DNA from: Bradyrhizobium sp. AUGA SZCCT0176
GTDB taxonomy: Bacteria; Pseudomonadota; Alphaproteobacteria; Rhizobiales; Xanthobacteraceae
NCBI RefSeq assembly: GCF_018130145.1
Contig: NZ_JAFCMB010000013.1
Span: 1 to 64,000 of the forward strand
Direction of reading: 5' to 3'
Length of the DNA stretch: 64,000 nt
The notes below the pieces were generated by a model. That model was given only the letters and a program-made list of their open reading frames with translations. It searched no databases and was not told the DNA's origin. This document shows, one piece after another, positions 17,394-25,472 of this stretch. Positions within the stretch are counted from its first letter, which is position 1; the number at the start of each line of letters is the position of its first letter. Both the position numbers and the translations under genes were made by a program.

Positions 17394-19196
17394 TTACTCC
17401 GCCGCCGTAATGCGGCCGAACTCCGTCGCCTGCCGCTCGAACAGCCCGCGATAGATGCCCCCCGCGCGCGCCGTCAGCATCGCGTGGGTGCCCTGCTCGA
17501 CGATCTCGCCGCGATCGAACACCAGGATCCGGTCGAGGCTGCGCACCGTCGACAGCCGGTGCGCGATCACAATCGAGGTGCGGCCTTTCATCAGCCGCTC
17601 CATCGCCTGCTGGATCAGGCCTTCGGACTCCGAGTCGAGGCTGGAAGTCGCCTCGTCCAGGATCAGCACCGGCGCATCCGCCAGGAACGCCCGCGCCAGC
17701 GCGACGCGCTGCCGTTCGCCGCCCGACAGCTTGACGCCGCGTTCACCGACCAGCGTGCCGTAACCCTTCGGCAGCCGCAGGATGAACTCATGCGCGTTCG
17801 CCAGCCGCGCCGCCTGCTCGACCGCCGCCATGCTGGCGCCGGGCCTGCCATAGGCGATGTTCTCGGCCAATGATCGATGAAACAGGATCGGCTCCTGCTG
17901 CACGATCGCGATCTGGCTGCGCAGCGAATGCTGCGTCGCCTTGGCGATGTCCTGACCGTCGATCAGGATCCTGCCGCCGCCGATGTCGTGGAGCCGCTGC
18001 ACCAGCTTTACAAATGTCGTCTTGCCCGAGCCGGAACGGCCGACCAGACCGACACGCTCGCCGGCGCGGATGTCCACCGACAGGCCGTCATACAAGGGAT
18101 CGCGATGTCCGCCGTAATGGAACGTCACGGCGTCGAACACGATGCGGCCGCCCTGGATATCGATCGGCCTGGCGTCGGGCGCATCCGCGATGCCGATCGG
18201 CTCGGCGTGGATCGCGACTAGCTCCTCCATGTCGTTCACCGAACGCTGCAGATTGTTGATGTGCATGCCGACATCACGCAGGTAGGCATGGATGATGTAA
18301 TAGCTGGTCAAGACATAGGTGACGTCGCCCGGCGTGGCGCGGCCCGCGATCCACAGCAGGATCGCGCCGCCGATCACGGACGTGCGAAAGCACAGCAGCA
18401 CCGCGAGCTGCGCCGTCGAGGTGTAGTTGTAGCGTATCCAGGTCCGCCGCACCCGCGTGCGCCAGCGGCCGATCACGCCGGCCAGCCGCCCGTCCTCGCG
18501 CGCTTCCGCGCCAAAGGATTTCACCACCGCGTTGCAGGTCAGGGCATCCGCCAGCGTGCCGCCGACCTTGGTGTCCCAGGCGTTGGAGACGCGCGCGGCA
18601 GGGGCGATGTAATTCATCGAAAACGCGATCGTCATCGCGACATAGATCAGCGTGCCGACCGCGATGACCGCCCCGAGCGAGGGCCAGTGCAGCCCGAGCA
18701 GAATCATCGAGCCCAACAGCACCGTCAGCGACGGCGCCAGCGCCATCAGGATGGTGTCGTTGAGCAGGTCGAGCGCCCACATGCCGCGCGTGATCTTGCG
18801 CACGGTCGAGCCGGCAAATGAGTTGGCGTGCCAATCGGTCGAGAAGCGCTGCACCCGCATGAAGGCGTCGCGCGACACGTCGGACATGATCTTCAGCGTG
18901 AACGGCACAATCGCCTGCAGGCCGATCAGCCGCAGCACCATCGACAGCGCGCCCAGCGCCACGATGCCGCCAAAGGCGATCATCGCCGCGCGGCGCGCAG
19001 CCGGATCAGACGCGCCTTGGGTCAGCGCATCGACCAGATGGCCGGAGAACAGCGGCATGAACAGGTCGGCTGCGGTCGCGCCCAGCAAACCGCCGGCAAC
19101 AACGCTGGCGCGGGCGGGCTGTTCGAGCCAGTGCCGGAACACGAACGGGATCACCACGCGTATCGCCGCGGGACGCTTGCTGGTTTGAACGGTCAT
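17394..19196 (-). CDS. ABC exporter, fused permease and ATPase
   Basis: About 600 aa half-transporter of the ABCB type. Six-helix membrane domain first, then the ATPase with Walker A VGRSGSGKTTFVKL, signature LSGGERQRVALARAFL, Walker B VLILDEATSSLDSESE and the H-loop IAHRLSTV. The start at 19196 (MTVQTSKRP) is preferred to 19259 because the upstream 21 residues look non-native. It probably works as a homodimer; the substrate may be a lipid or drug. A small ORF with its own promoter lies just upstream. Confidence 0.92.
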   Translation of the reverse strand: MTVQTSKRPAAIRVVIPFVFRHWLEQPARASVVAGGLLGATAADLFMPLFSGHLVDALTQGASDPAARRAAMIAFGGIVALGALSMVLRLIGLQAIVPFTLKIMSDVSRDAFMRVQRFSTDWHANSFAGSTVRKITRGMWALDLLNDTILMALAPSLTVLLGSMILLGLHWPSLGAVIAVGTLIYVAMTIAFSMNYIAPAARVSNAWDTKVGGTLADALTCNAVVKSFGAEAREDGRLAGVIGRWRTRVRRTWIRYNYTSTAQLAVLLCFRTSVIGGAILLWIAGRATPGDVTYVLTSYYIIHAYLRDVGMHINNLQRSVNDMEELVAIHAEPIGIADAPDARPIDIQGGRIVFDAVTFHYGGHRDPLYDGLSVDIRAGERVGLVGRSGSGKTTFVKLVQRLHDIGGGRILIDGQDIAKATQHSLRSQIAIVQQEPILFHRSLAENIAYGRPGASMAAVEQAARLANAHEFILRLPKGYGTLVGERGVKLSGGERQRVALARAFLADAPVLILDEATSSLDSESEGLIQQAMERLMKGRTSIVIAHRLSTVRSLDRILVFDRGEIVEQGTHAMLTARAGGIYRGLFERQATEFGRITAAE

Positions 19197-19344
19197 GGCC
19201 TCATCCGGCACTGCGTTCTGCGCACGCCGGCTCCATCTGAAGGACGCAAGGGACGGCACAGGACCGAACGCAAGCGTCGTTGAAAAATCGGTAACTCGTT
19301 GGGAAGCTTGGGATGATCGGGACGTCAGGCCCGGTCAGCGCTGG

Positions 19345-19375
19345 CGAAATTGGGCCTCAAAGGCCCGGTACGGCG
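19345..19375 (-). terminator. Hairpin overlapping the end of the 23-codon ORF
   Basis: GGGCCT-TTG-AGGCCC followed by AATTT on the minus strand. Short, so either a weak terminator or an attenuator ahead of the ABC exporter gene. Confidence 0.4.
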
Positions 19376-19428
19376 CCCAGCATAGGCATCGAACGCGAGC
19401 GGGCGGTCTGCGAATAAGACGAAATCAT
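19357..19428 (-). CDS. Very small ORF, 23 residues
   Basis: Frame starting MISSYSQTARSRS and ending GAVPGL-stop. It has a strong ribosome site (GGGGAGG, six bases before ATG) and a promoter-like sequence further upstream at 19464-19492. Its stop lies within a GC hairpin. I do not recognise the product. It may be a leader peptide for the ABC exporter that starts 160 bases downstream, or an independent small protein. It is too short for ordinary gene finders. Confidence 0.45.
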   Translation of the reverse strand: MISSYSQTARSRSMPMLGAVPGL

Positions 19429-19463
19429 GCAAATCCTCCCCGGTTCGAGCGACAATGCGCACG

Positions 19464-19492
19464 CTTATAAATGCATCACGGGTGATTTGCAA
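19464..19492 (-). promoter_or_regulatory. Sigma-70-like promoter for the 23-codon ORF
   Basis: Reading leftward: TTGCAA (19487-19492), 17-base spacer, TATAAG (19464-19469). Good match to consensus with ideal spacing. Confidence 0.55.
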
Positions 19493-19534
19493 TATGACAA
19501 CCGCGTGAGCGCGCGAAATCAATCAACGCTAAGT

Positions 19535-21127
19535 TCAGTGCCCTGGGCCGCCGCCCGCCTGCCACGCCGGCGGCTTGTTCAGCAGCACGACCAGAAGGCT
19601 GAGGCCGACATAGAACACGGCCAGCATGAAGAAGGCGTCGCCGAACCCCATCACGACAGCCTGGCGGTGGACGATCTGCGATAATTGCTTCATCGCCATC
19701 CGCGCGGCGTCGCCCATGCCCTGCATGCGCTGGGTAAACATGTTGAGCGTCTCTACCGCGGTGGCGTTGCCCCAATTGACGCGTTCGTGCAGCCGCGAGA
19801 TGTGCAGATCGGTGCGCTCGTTCAGCACCTGGTTGATCAGCGCGAGCCCCACCGCGCCGCCGAGATTGCGCGTCAGGTTGAACAGGCCGGAGGCGTTCTT
19901 GACCCGCTCCGGCGCCAGCGTGCCGAGCGCGATGGTGTTGGTCGGCACCATCGCGAACATCATGCCGACGCCGCGCAGGATTTGCGGGACCAGCAGTTCA
20001 TAGAAATCATATTCGCGGGTGATCCAGGTCATCAAATAGGAGCCGAGCGCGAAGCTGCAAAGCCCGAAGGCGATGAGGTAACGCATGTCGACCTTAGTCA
20101 TCAGCCGTCCGACGATCGGCGCGGTGAGGAACATGGCGATCCCGGAGACGAACATGGTCTCGCCGATCATCAGCGCGCTGTAACCGCGCACTTCGGCGAG
20201 ATAACGCGGATAAACGTAGGTCAGGCCGTACAGCCCGATGCCGACGCAGAACGAAATCAGGCAGCCGATGGCAAAATTGCGGTCGCCGAACGTCCTGATG
20301 TCGACGATCGGCTCATGCGCTGTCAGCACACGCCAGAAAAACGCGATCGCCGACACCAGACAGACGGCGGCGCAGATCGCGACCGACGTATCCTGCAGCC
20401 ATTGATATTGCGGGCCTTCCTCGAGCACATATTCGAGCGAGCCGAGGAAGCCCGCCATGAACAGCAGGCCCCACCAGTCGAAATGTTCGAGCAGCTTGAA
20501 GTTCGGCTCGTCGAAATCGACCAGGATCAGCACGCCGATGGTGATGCCGATGCCCGGAATGATGTTGATGAAGAACAGCCAGTGCCACGACATCAGGTCG
20601 GTGATGTAGCCACCGACAGTGGGACCAATCGTCGGCGCCAGCGTCGCGACGAGGCCAATGATCGGACCGACGATGTAGAATTTCGAGCGCGGAAACACCG
20701 TATAGGCGGAGGCGAACACGGTCGGGATCATGCCGGCGCCGAGAAATCCCTGCAGCGCGCGCCATACGATCATCTGTTCGATCGTCGAGGCGAAACCGCA
20801 GAAGAAACTCGCGATGGTGAAGCCGGAGGCGGAGATTGCAAACAGCAGGCGGGTGCCGAACGCGCGCGACAGGAACCCGGAAAGCGGAATCGCGATCACC
20901 TCGGCGATCAGATACGAGGTCTGCACCCACGACACTTCGCTCGAGCTTGCCGAAAGCCCGGCCTGGATCTCCGACAGCGATGCCGAGACGATCTGGATGT
21001 CCAGGATCGACATGAACATCCCGAACACCATGATGAGGAACGCAAACAGCCGCCGCGGCGGGATGCGCTCGTCCGGCACGCTTGCGGCTGGTATCATCGA
21101 CGGCGATGCGGTGGTGGCGTCTGCCAT
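19535..21127 (-). CDS. EmrB/QacA-type MFS multidrug exporter (DHA2)
   Basis: 530 aa with fourteen predicted helices. DHA2 features are visible: start FLIMVFGMFMSILDIQIVSA (motif D1-like), WVQTSYLIAEVIAIPLSGFL and the motif-C-like GxxGPTVGG (APTIGPTVGGYITD). It exports drugs or fatty-acid-like compounds by proton antiport. The membrane-fusion partner gene is directly upstream at 21172, and a TetR gene is divergent from the pair, so this is an EmrAB-type tripartite pump without an adjacent TolC gene. Confidence 0.94.
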   Translation of the reverse strand: MADATTASPSMIPAASVPDERIPPRRLFAFLIMVFGMFMSILDIQIVSASLSEIQAGLSASSSEVSWVQTSYLIAEVIAIPLSGFLSRAFGTRLLFAISASGFTIASFFCGFASTIEQMIVWRALQGFLGAGMIPTVFASAYTVFPRSKFYIVGPIIGLVATLAPTIGPTVGGYITDLMSWHWLFFINIIPGIGITIGVLILVDFDEPNFKLLEHFDWWGLLFMAGFLGSLEYVLEEGPQYQWLQDTSVAICAAVCLVSAIAFFWRVLTAHEPIVDIRTFGDRNFAIGCLISFCVGIGLYGLTYVYPRYLAEVRGYSALMIGETMFVSGIAMFLTAPIVGRLMTKVDMRYLIAFGLCSFALGSYLMTWITREYDFYELLVPQILRGVGMMFAMVPTNTIALGTLAPERVKNASGLFNLTRNLGGAVGLALINQVLNERTDLHISRLHERVNWGNATAVETLNMFTQRMQGMGDAARMAMKQLSQIVHRQAVVMGFGDAFFMLAVFYVGLSLLVVLLNKPPAWQAGGGPGH

Positions 21128-21171
21128 GATCTGCTCAGGACGCGCGCCGGGCTCCCCCTGCGCTGAAAAAA

Positions 21172-22518
21172 TTACTTCGGATGAAGCATCGGCGACGCGT
21201 CGAGGTCGGCCTCGTTGTCCGCATCGGCCGCGCCGTCACGGGTGTTGACGGTGGTGTAGACCGACATGCCCGCGCGCAGCAGGTTTTGCTTCGCGACATC
21301 CTTCGGCACGCGGATACGCACCGGCAGCCGCTGCACGATCTTGGTGAAATTGCCGGTGGCATTATCCGGCGGCAGCAGCGTGAACACCGAGCCCGCTGCC
21401 GGCGAAATGCTGTCGACCACGGCGGCGAACTTGCGATGGCCGTAAGCATCCACGGAAATCGTCACGGGCTGGCCCGGGCGAATCCGCTTGAGCTGGGTTT
21501 CCTTGTAATTGGCGTCGATGAAGACGTCGTTGAGCGGCACCACATTGCCGAGGCGCTGGCCGGCCTGGATGAAATCGCCGGTGTTGACGATGCGGTTGGA
21601 GAAGGTGCCGTCGACCGGCGCACGCACCGCGGTGAAGGCGAGATCGCGCTCGGCCTTTGCCAGCGTGGTCTGCAACTCCGCCAGCTGGGCGCGGGCCTCG
21701 TTCTGCTGCGCCCTGGTCACCTCGACATTGTCGCGCGCGGCATCAAAGGCCGCCTGCGCCGATTTCACCTGCGCCACACCCTGATCGCGGCCGGCTTCGG
21801 AAACCTCGAACGTGGCGCGCGAGGCAAAGCCCTTGGTGCTCAGCGCCTGCTGGCGGTCGAAGTCGAGACCTGCGCGCTTCAGCGCCGCTTCCGCCGAGAC
21901 GAGTTGCGCCTTGGCCTGCTCGACCGCGCTTTCCATCGCCGCCACCTGACGGCCGATGCGGTCGATGGTGGCCTGCTGGGTCGCGATCTTGGTGCGCGCG
22001 GCCTCCACGGCGATCCGGTAATCGCCGTCATCGATCTTGTAGATCACGTCGCCGGCGCGAACGATTGTATTATCGACGGGAATGATCGCCGCGATATGGC
22101 CCGCGACCCGCGCACCCAGCGTGGTATTGTTGGCACGCACATAGGCGTCGTCGGTCGAGATGTAAAAGCGCCCGATGAATGTGTAGTAGACGCCGTAGCT
22201 GACGGCCGCGAGTGCCAGCAACGCGAACACGCCCATCATCACGAATTTGCGCTTGCCGGATTTCGGCGCGGGTTGTGCGGCATTGGCGGGCGGTGCGGCC
22301 GGCCTGTCGGTTGCCGGCGCGCCTGGAGCAACTGCCGGCTGGCGCCTGGTTTCTTCCGCAACGTGAGCTCGAAGCTGGTCCGCCAACTGGGCGGGGTCGC
22401 GCGCGGCTTCGTCTTCGGCCGTTGCCGCCTCCGGCTCCTGACGAGCCGACGCCTCCGGCTGTTGCCGAACGACGCGTGCGGCCTGGTCTCTCGCTGCGGC
22501 CATACCCGGCCTCCCCAT
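21172..22518 (-). CDS. EmrA/HlyD-family membrane fusion protein
   Basis: 448 aa. A long polar, Glu/Ala-rich cytoplasmic N-terminus precedes one membrane helix (FVMMGVFALLALAAVSYGVYY). Then come the biotinyl-lipoyl halves (YISTDDAYVRANNTTLGARVAGHI) flanking a long coiled coil, and the C-terminal barrel (GQRLGNVVPLNDVFIDANYK). The periplasmic adaptor links the MFS pump to an outer-membrane channel. It is the first gene of a two-gene operon under the palindromic operator at 22586-22606. Confidence 0.94.
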   Translation of the reverse strand: MGRPGMAAARDQAARVVRQQPEASARQEPEAATAEDEAARDPAQLADQLRAHVAEETRRQPAVAPGAPATDRPAAPPANAAQPAPKSGKRKFVMMGVFALLALAAVSYGVYYTFIGRFYISTDDAYVRANNTTLGARVAGHIAAIIPVDNTIVRAGDVIYKIDDGDYRIAVEAARTKIATQQATIDRIGRQVAAMESAVEQAKAQLVSAEAALKRAGLDFDRQQALSTKGFASRATFEVSEAGRDQGVAQVKSAQAAFDAARDNVEVTRAQQNEARAQLAELQTTLAKAERDLAFTAVRAPVDGTFSNRIVNTGDFIQAGQRLGNVVPLNDVFIDANYKETQLKRIRPGQPVTISVDAYGHRKFAAVVDSISPAAGSVFTLLPPDNATGNFTKIVQRLPVRIRVPKDVAKQNLLRAGMSVYTTVNTRDGAADADNEADLDASPMLHPK

Positions 22519-22585
22519 TACTCATGCACGGTGCAGACGCAGCCGAACCCCGGCCGTGAAGGCATCGTCATTTCCAGAATTAACA

Positions 22586-22606
22586 TTGACCGAACGGTTC
22601 GGTCAA
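22586..22606. promoter_or_regulatory. TetR operator: perfect 21-base palindrome overlapping divergent promoters
   Basis: Half-site TTGACCGAAC, central G, then its exact reverse complement. The left TTGACC also serves as a rightward -35 with TACATT 17 bases later, and the right half gives a leftward TTGACC -35. Binding here by the adjacent TetR protein would block both the emrA-like gene and its own gene. Confidence 0.85.
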
Positions 22607-22691
22607 GATACATTTGCGTGAAGGGACCATAGATCGAAAGCACCTTCCCGTGCATATGTCCGGTTGAAATCTTTCCCGAGAAGATAAACCA

Positions 22692-23327
22692 ATGGTTGCA
22701 GACACGTCGCATACGCTAGATGTCATCGCCGACGAGGATTCCTCGAAGCGCCGCCAGATCCTCGATGGCGCGCGGAAAGTGTTCCTGGATCTCGGTTTCG
22801 ACGGCGCCAGCATGGGCGAGATCGCGCGCTCCGCCGGCGTCTCCAAGGGAACGCTCTACGTCTATTTCGCCGACAAGCACCGCCTGTTCGAAGCCATCGT
22901 CGAGGAAGAATCGATCGAACAGGGCAAAACCGCATTCAATTTCGATCCCGACCGCGACGTAGACATCACGCTGCCGGAATTCGGCCGGGCCTACATCCAG
23001 GTGCTTTGTCGTCCCGGCGGCGGCTCGGCGATCCGCACCGTGATGTCGATTGCGGAGCGGATGCCGGAAGTCGGCCGCAGATTTTATGACAATGTGCTGG
23101 CCCGCACCGTCAATCGCTTCGCCACCTATCTTGAGGCGCGGGGACGGCTCGGCGAGCTCTTGATCGACGATTACGAACTGGCGGCCTGGCAGTTCATGCA
23201 GATGTGCCAGGCGACGCTGTTTCAGGCTTTCATCTTCCAGGCCAAGCCGTCGCCGTCGCCAGAGCAGATCGCAACCGTTGTCGACAGCGCGACGCGGGTG
23301 TTTCTGACAGCGTATCGGGCGAAGTAG
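22692..23327 (+). CDS. TetR-family regulator of the EmrAB-type pump
   Basis: 211 aa. The N-terminal helix-turn-helix is typical: RRQILDGARKVFLDLGFDGASMGEIARSAGVSKGTLYVYFADK. The C-terminal ligand domain is of the AcrR type. It is divergent from the efflux operon and the palindrome lies between them, so autorepression with control of the pump is the natural reading. Confidence 0.94.
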   Translation: MVADTSHTLDVIADEDSSKRRQILDGARKVFLDLGFDGASMGEIARSAGVSKGTLYVYFADKHRLFEAIVEEESIEQGKTAFNFDPDRDVDITLPEFGRAYIQVLCRPGGGSAIRTVMSIAERMPEVGRRFYDNVLARTVNRFATYLEARGRLGELLIDDYELAAWQFMQMCQATLFQAFIFQAKPSPSPEQIATVVDSATRVFLTAYRAK

Positions 23328-23356
23328 ATCGCAGGTAACCGGCATTCGCTCCAATC

Positions 23357-23479
23357 CGTCGTCCCGGCGAAGGCCGGGACCCATAGCCACATGTTTCAGT
23401 GGCGAAAGTGATTGGAGCTCCAGCTTGGTGCAACATCAGGATGCGGTGGTTATGGGTCCCGGCTCAAGGCCGGGACGAC
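23357..23479. repeat. Palindromic intergenic repeat, family C (CGTCGTCCCGGCGAAGG type)
   Basis: Begins CGTCGTCCCGGCGAAGGCC and ends with the inverted GGCCGGGACGAC; GGGACCCATA and TATGGGTCCC flank the centre. Other copies: 55049-55168 and 60764-60909. Confidence 0.8.
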
Positions 23480-23611
23480 AGTTTTTTCCGAATTGAGTTT
23501 TGGAAAACTCCAAACGCAATAGCTCCGCCCCCGCGCCTTCCCGTTCGTTCAAATTGTCCGCAACTGCAACCAGCGTCCCCTCAGCGCGTTTGATCGGCGG
23601 GAGGTATCCGC

Positions 23612-23866
23612 ATGGCAATTTTCGGTCGAAAGTCCCGGCCCTCTCGCCGGCGAACCAACCAGCCCGCATGGATGACCATCGATGGCAGTTTTGCCGCGCG
23701 TCAGTGCACGGTCATCGACATTTCGGAAGGCGGTGCGCGATTGCGGGTTGAAGACCCGCAATTCGTCAAGCCGCATTTTCATCTGAAATTTGACCGGGCC
23801 TCCCCGGGCAGGGCCTGCAAGCTCGCCTGGAAGAAGGGCGACCTGATCGGGATCAAGTTCGTTTAA
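23612..23866 (+). CDS. PilZ-domain protein
   Basis: 84 aa, a single PilZ domain. The c-di-GMP-binding pattern is partly visible: Arg-rich SRRRTNQPAWM at the N-terminus and the D-x-S-x-x-G motif in CTVIDISEGGARL. Such stand-alone PilZ proteins can bind c-di-GMP and act on motility or polysaccharide systems. GGGAGGTATCCGC precedes the ATG. No cyclase or phosphodiesterase gene is near. Confidence 0.85.
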   Translation: MAIFGRKSRPSRRRTNQPAWMTIDGSFAARQCTVIDISEGGARLRVEDPQFVKPHFHLKFDRASPGRACKLAWKKGDLIGIKFV

Positions 23867-23884
23867 TTGGGCAAAGCAACAATG

Positions 23885-23994
23885 TAGCCCGGATGAGCGA
23901 AGCGACATCCGGGTGTCCGGCCCCTGATCCCGCATGTCGTGGAGCCTGTCATCGGGCGCGCATTCGCGCAACCCGGTGGCTCATGCGGGCTACA
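23885..23994. repeat. Intergenic repeat, family D (CCCGGATGAGCGAAGCGACATCCGGG)
   Basis: A CCGGATG...CATCCGG hairpin, then GGAGCCTGTCATCGGGCGCG and CTCATGCGGGCTACA. Copies: 59443-59549 (nearly complete) and 60915-60986 (shorter). It fills much of the gap after the PilZ gene. Confidence 0.75.
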
Positions 23995-24184
23995 GCTGCG
24001 GCGACCGCCATCATTGAGTGTCATGCGGTGCAACAATCGACGCCCGCTATGGAACAAGTGTTCCCGCCAGCAGTTGCCAGCGACGAAACCAAAATCGACC
24101 TTTGATTCAAAAGCCGGGTTCGTATTTGCACCGACGCAGGCTCTCAAAGCGAAATCATTTGAGAGACTCGGGGAACAATAGGCC

Positions 24185-24676
24185 ATGCGTGTCTTGATCC
24201 TAGCCTTGTCGATCCTGGGAATTCTTGTCTGCTCGGATGCTGCCAAGGCCGGGCCAAGCACGACCACGCGCGATCAGGCCGCATCCGTCGATGAGGCGGT
24301 CTTTACCGACGAAGCAACGCAGGAAACCGAGGATCGGATCGGCCTCGACAAGCCCAAGCGCCGCGACCTGCAGCGCCGTCTGACCCGTCTCGGCTTCGAC
24401 ACCAGGGCGAACGGAAAGTTCGACGCGCGGACCCGCGCCGTCATCACGCGCTGGCAGGCCGCGCGCGACTATCCCAAGACCGGTTTCCTCAACACGTTGC
24501 AGCATCAGGCACTCCTGAACGATTCCGTCTCGACGGCGAACGCCAGCATCCGCGACAACAAGTCCGGCAACGAGCGCCGCGCCCGTCGTCGCGGCGGGGG
24601 CGGCGGCGGCGGTCCGGTTGGTGTGATCGGCGGCGTCGTGGGCGGCGTGGTCGGCGGAATTTTCGGACGCCGGTGA
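24185..24676 (+). CDS. Secreted peptidoglycan-binding-domain protein with Gly-rich tail
   Basis: 163 aa. Signal peptide MRVLILALSILGILVCSDAAKAG. The middle carries a PG_binding_1-like repeat (RRDLQRRLTRLGFDTRANG ... AVITRWQAARDYPKTG). A basic stretch and a tail rich in Gly and Val follow (GGVVGGVVGGIFGRR), resembling a glycine-zipper that may insert in a membrane. The ribosome site GGGGAACAATAGGCC is moderate. The gap before it holds the element GCGACGAAACC at 24080-24090, which recurs upstream of two other secreted proteins. Confidence 0.75.
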   Translation: MRVLILALSILGILVCSDAAKAGPSTTTRDQAASVDEAVFTDEATQETEDRIGLDKPKRRDLQRRLTRLGFDTRANGKFDARTRAVITRWQAARDYPKTGFLNTLQHQALLNDSVSTANASIRDNKSGNERRARRRGGGGGGGPVGVIGGVVGGVVGGIFGRR

Positions 24677-24758
24677 TCCGTAAATGGTCCTTGAACCCGG
24701 CCGCCGCGACCAGCAGCGAGACGTGGGGCAGTTAGCCGCGCCCCAACACAAATCCGTC

Positions 24759-24796
24759 ATTTGACACTTCGTCTAGTTTTGTCAAATTCGTCAAAT
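24759..24796. promoter_or_regulatory. Probable operator of the second TetR gene
   Basis: ATTTGAC at 24759-24765 faces inverted GTCAAAT copies at 24781-24787 and 24790-24796, the last one touching the start codon. Three half-sites around the promoter suggest autoregulation. Confidence 0.45.
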
Positions 24797-25472
24797 GAAG
24801 CCCCGCGACCGCATCCTCGATGCCGCCATGCTGGTGTTCCGCCGGCAGGGGTTTCGGCGCTCGTCGATCGAGCAGGCGGCGGAGGCCGCCGGCCTGACAC
24901 GTCAGGCGCTCTACCATCATTTCAAGTCCAAGGAAGAACTGTTCCGCGCCGTGATCGAGCGGCTGCATGAGAACGCGCTGGCCGCCGAGATCGCGGGGGG
25001 CGAGGCCACCGAAAAGGCCGGCGGCGGTCTCGCCGACATCCTGATCGCCGAGATCACCGCGCGGATCGGGCAGTTGATCGCGCCGCTCGAGGGTTCGCCC
25101 CATATCGAAGAGCTGTTCTCCGAGCACCTGCTGCAGGCCCGCGACATCTACCAGAAATATGCCGCGCATTATGCCGCGCAGCTGACGTCCACGATCGAAC
25201 GCGTCTGCCGCAAGCAACGTCTCGCGATCAAGGGCATGAATGCGTCCGACCTCGCGAGGTGCGTTGAAATGGCGTTCAACGGCACCAAGTCCGCCTATCC
25301 GGCGATGCAGCCGGCCGACGCCTTCCTGCGGGATTTCGGCATCATGGTGCGCACGCTGGTTGCCGGCGCCGTGAGCCCGTCGCCGAAGCCGCGTTCAAGA
25401 GAAACTGCAAGAAGACCTGCAACAAAACCTGTCGCAAGAAAAACCGCCCGCAAATCAGGAGATCGCAGATGA
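24795..25472 (+). CDS. TetR-family regulator with a basic C-terminal tail
   Basis: 225 aa. The helix-turn-helix reads ILDAAMLVFRRQGFRRSSIEQAAEAAGLTRQALYHHFKSK. The last 35 residues are rich in Lys, Arg, Pro and Thr (PKPRSRETARRPATKP), an unusual histone-like tail that could add non-specific DNA affinity. Its stop overlaps the ATG of the Mo-hydroxylase gene by 4 bases, so regulator and enzyme are co-transcribed. Confidence 0.9.
   Translation: MKPRDRILDAAMLVFRRQGFRRSSIEQAAEAAGLTRQALYHHFKSKEELFRAVIERLHENALAAEIAGGEATEKAGGGLADILIAEITARIGQLIAPLEGSPHIEELFSEHLLQARDIYQKYAAHYAAQLTSTIERVCRKQRLAIKGMNASDLARCVEMAFNGTKSAYPAMQPADAFLRDFGIMVRTLVAGAVSPSPKPRSRETARRPATKPVARKTARKSGDRR

Noticed and set aside
20313..20930. 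205-codon alternative frame inside the EmrB-like gene
   Set aside because: Same-strand out-of-frame shadow, rich in Arg; the EmrB frame has fourteen helices.
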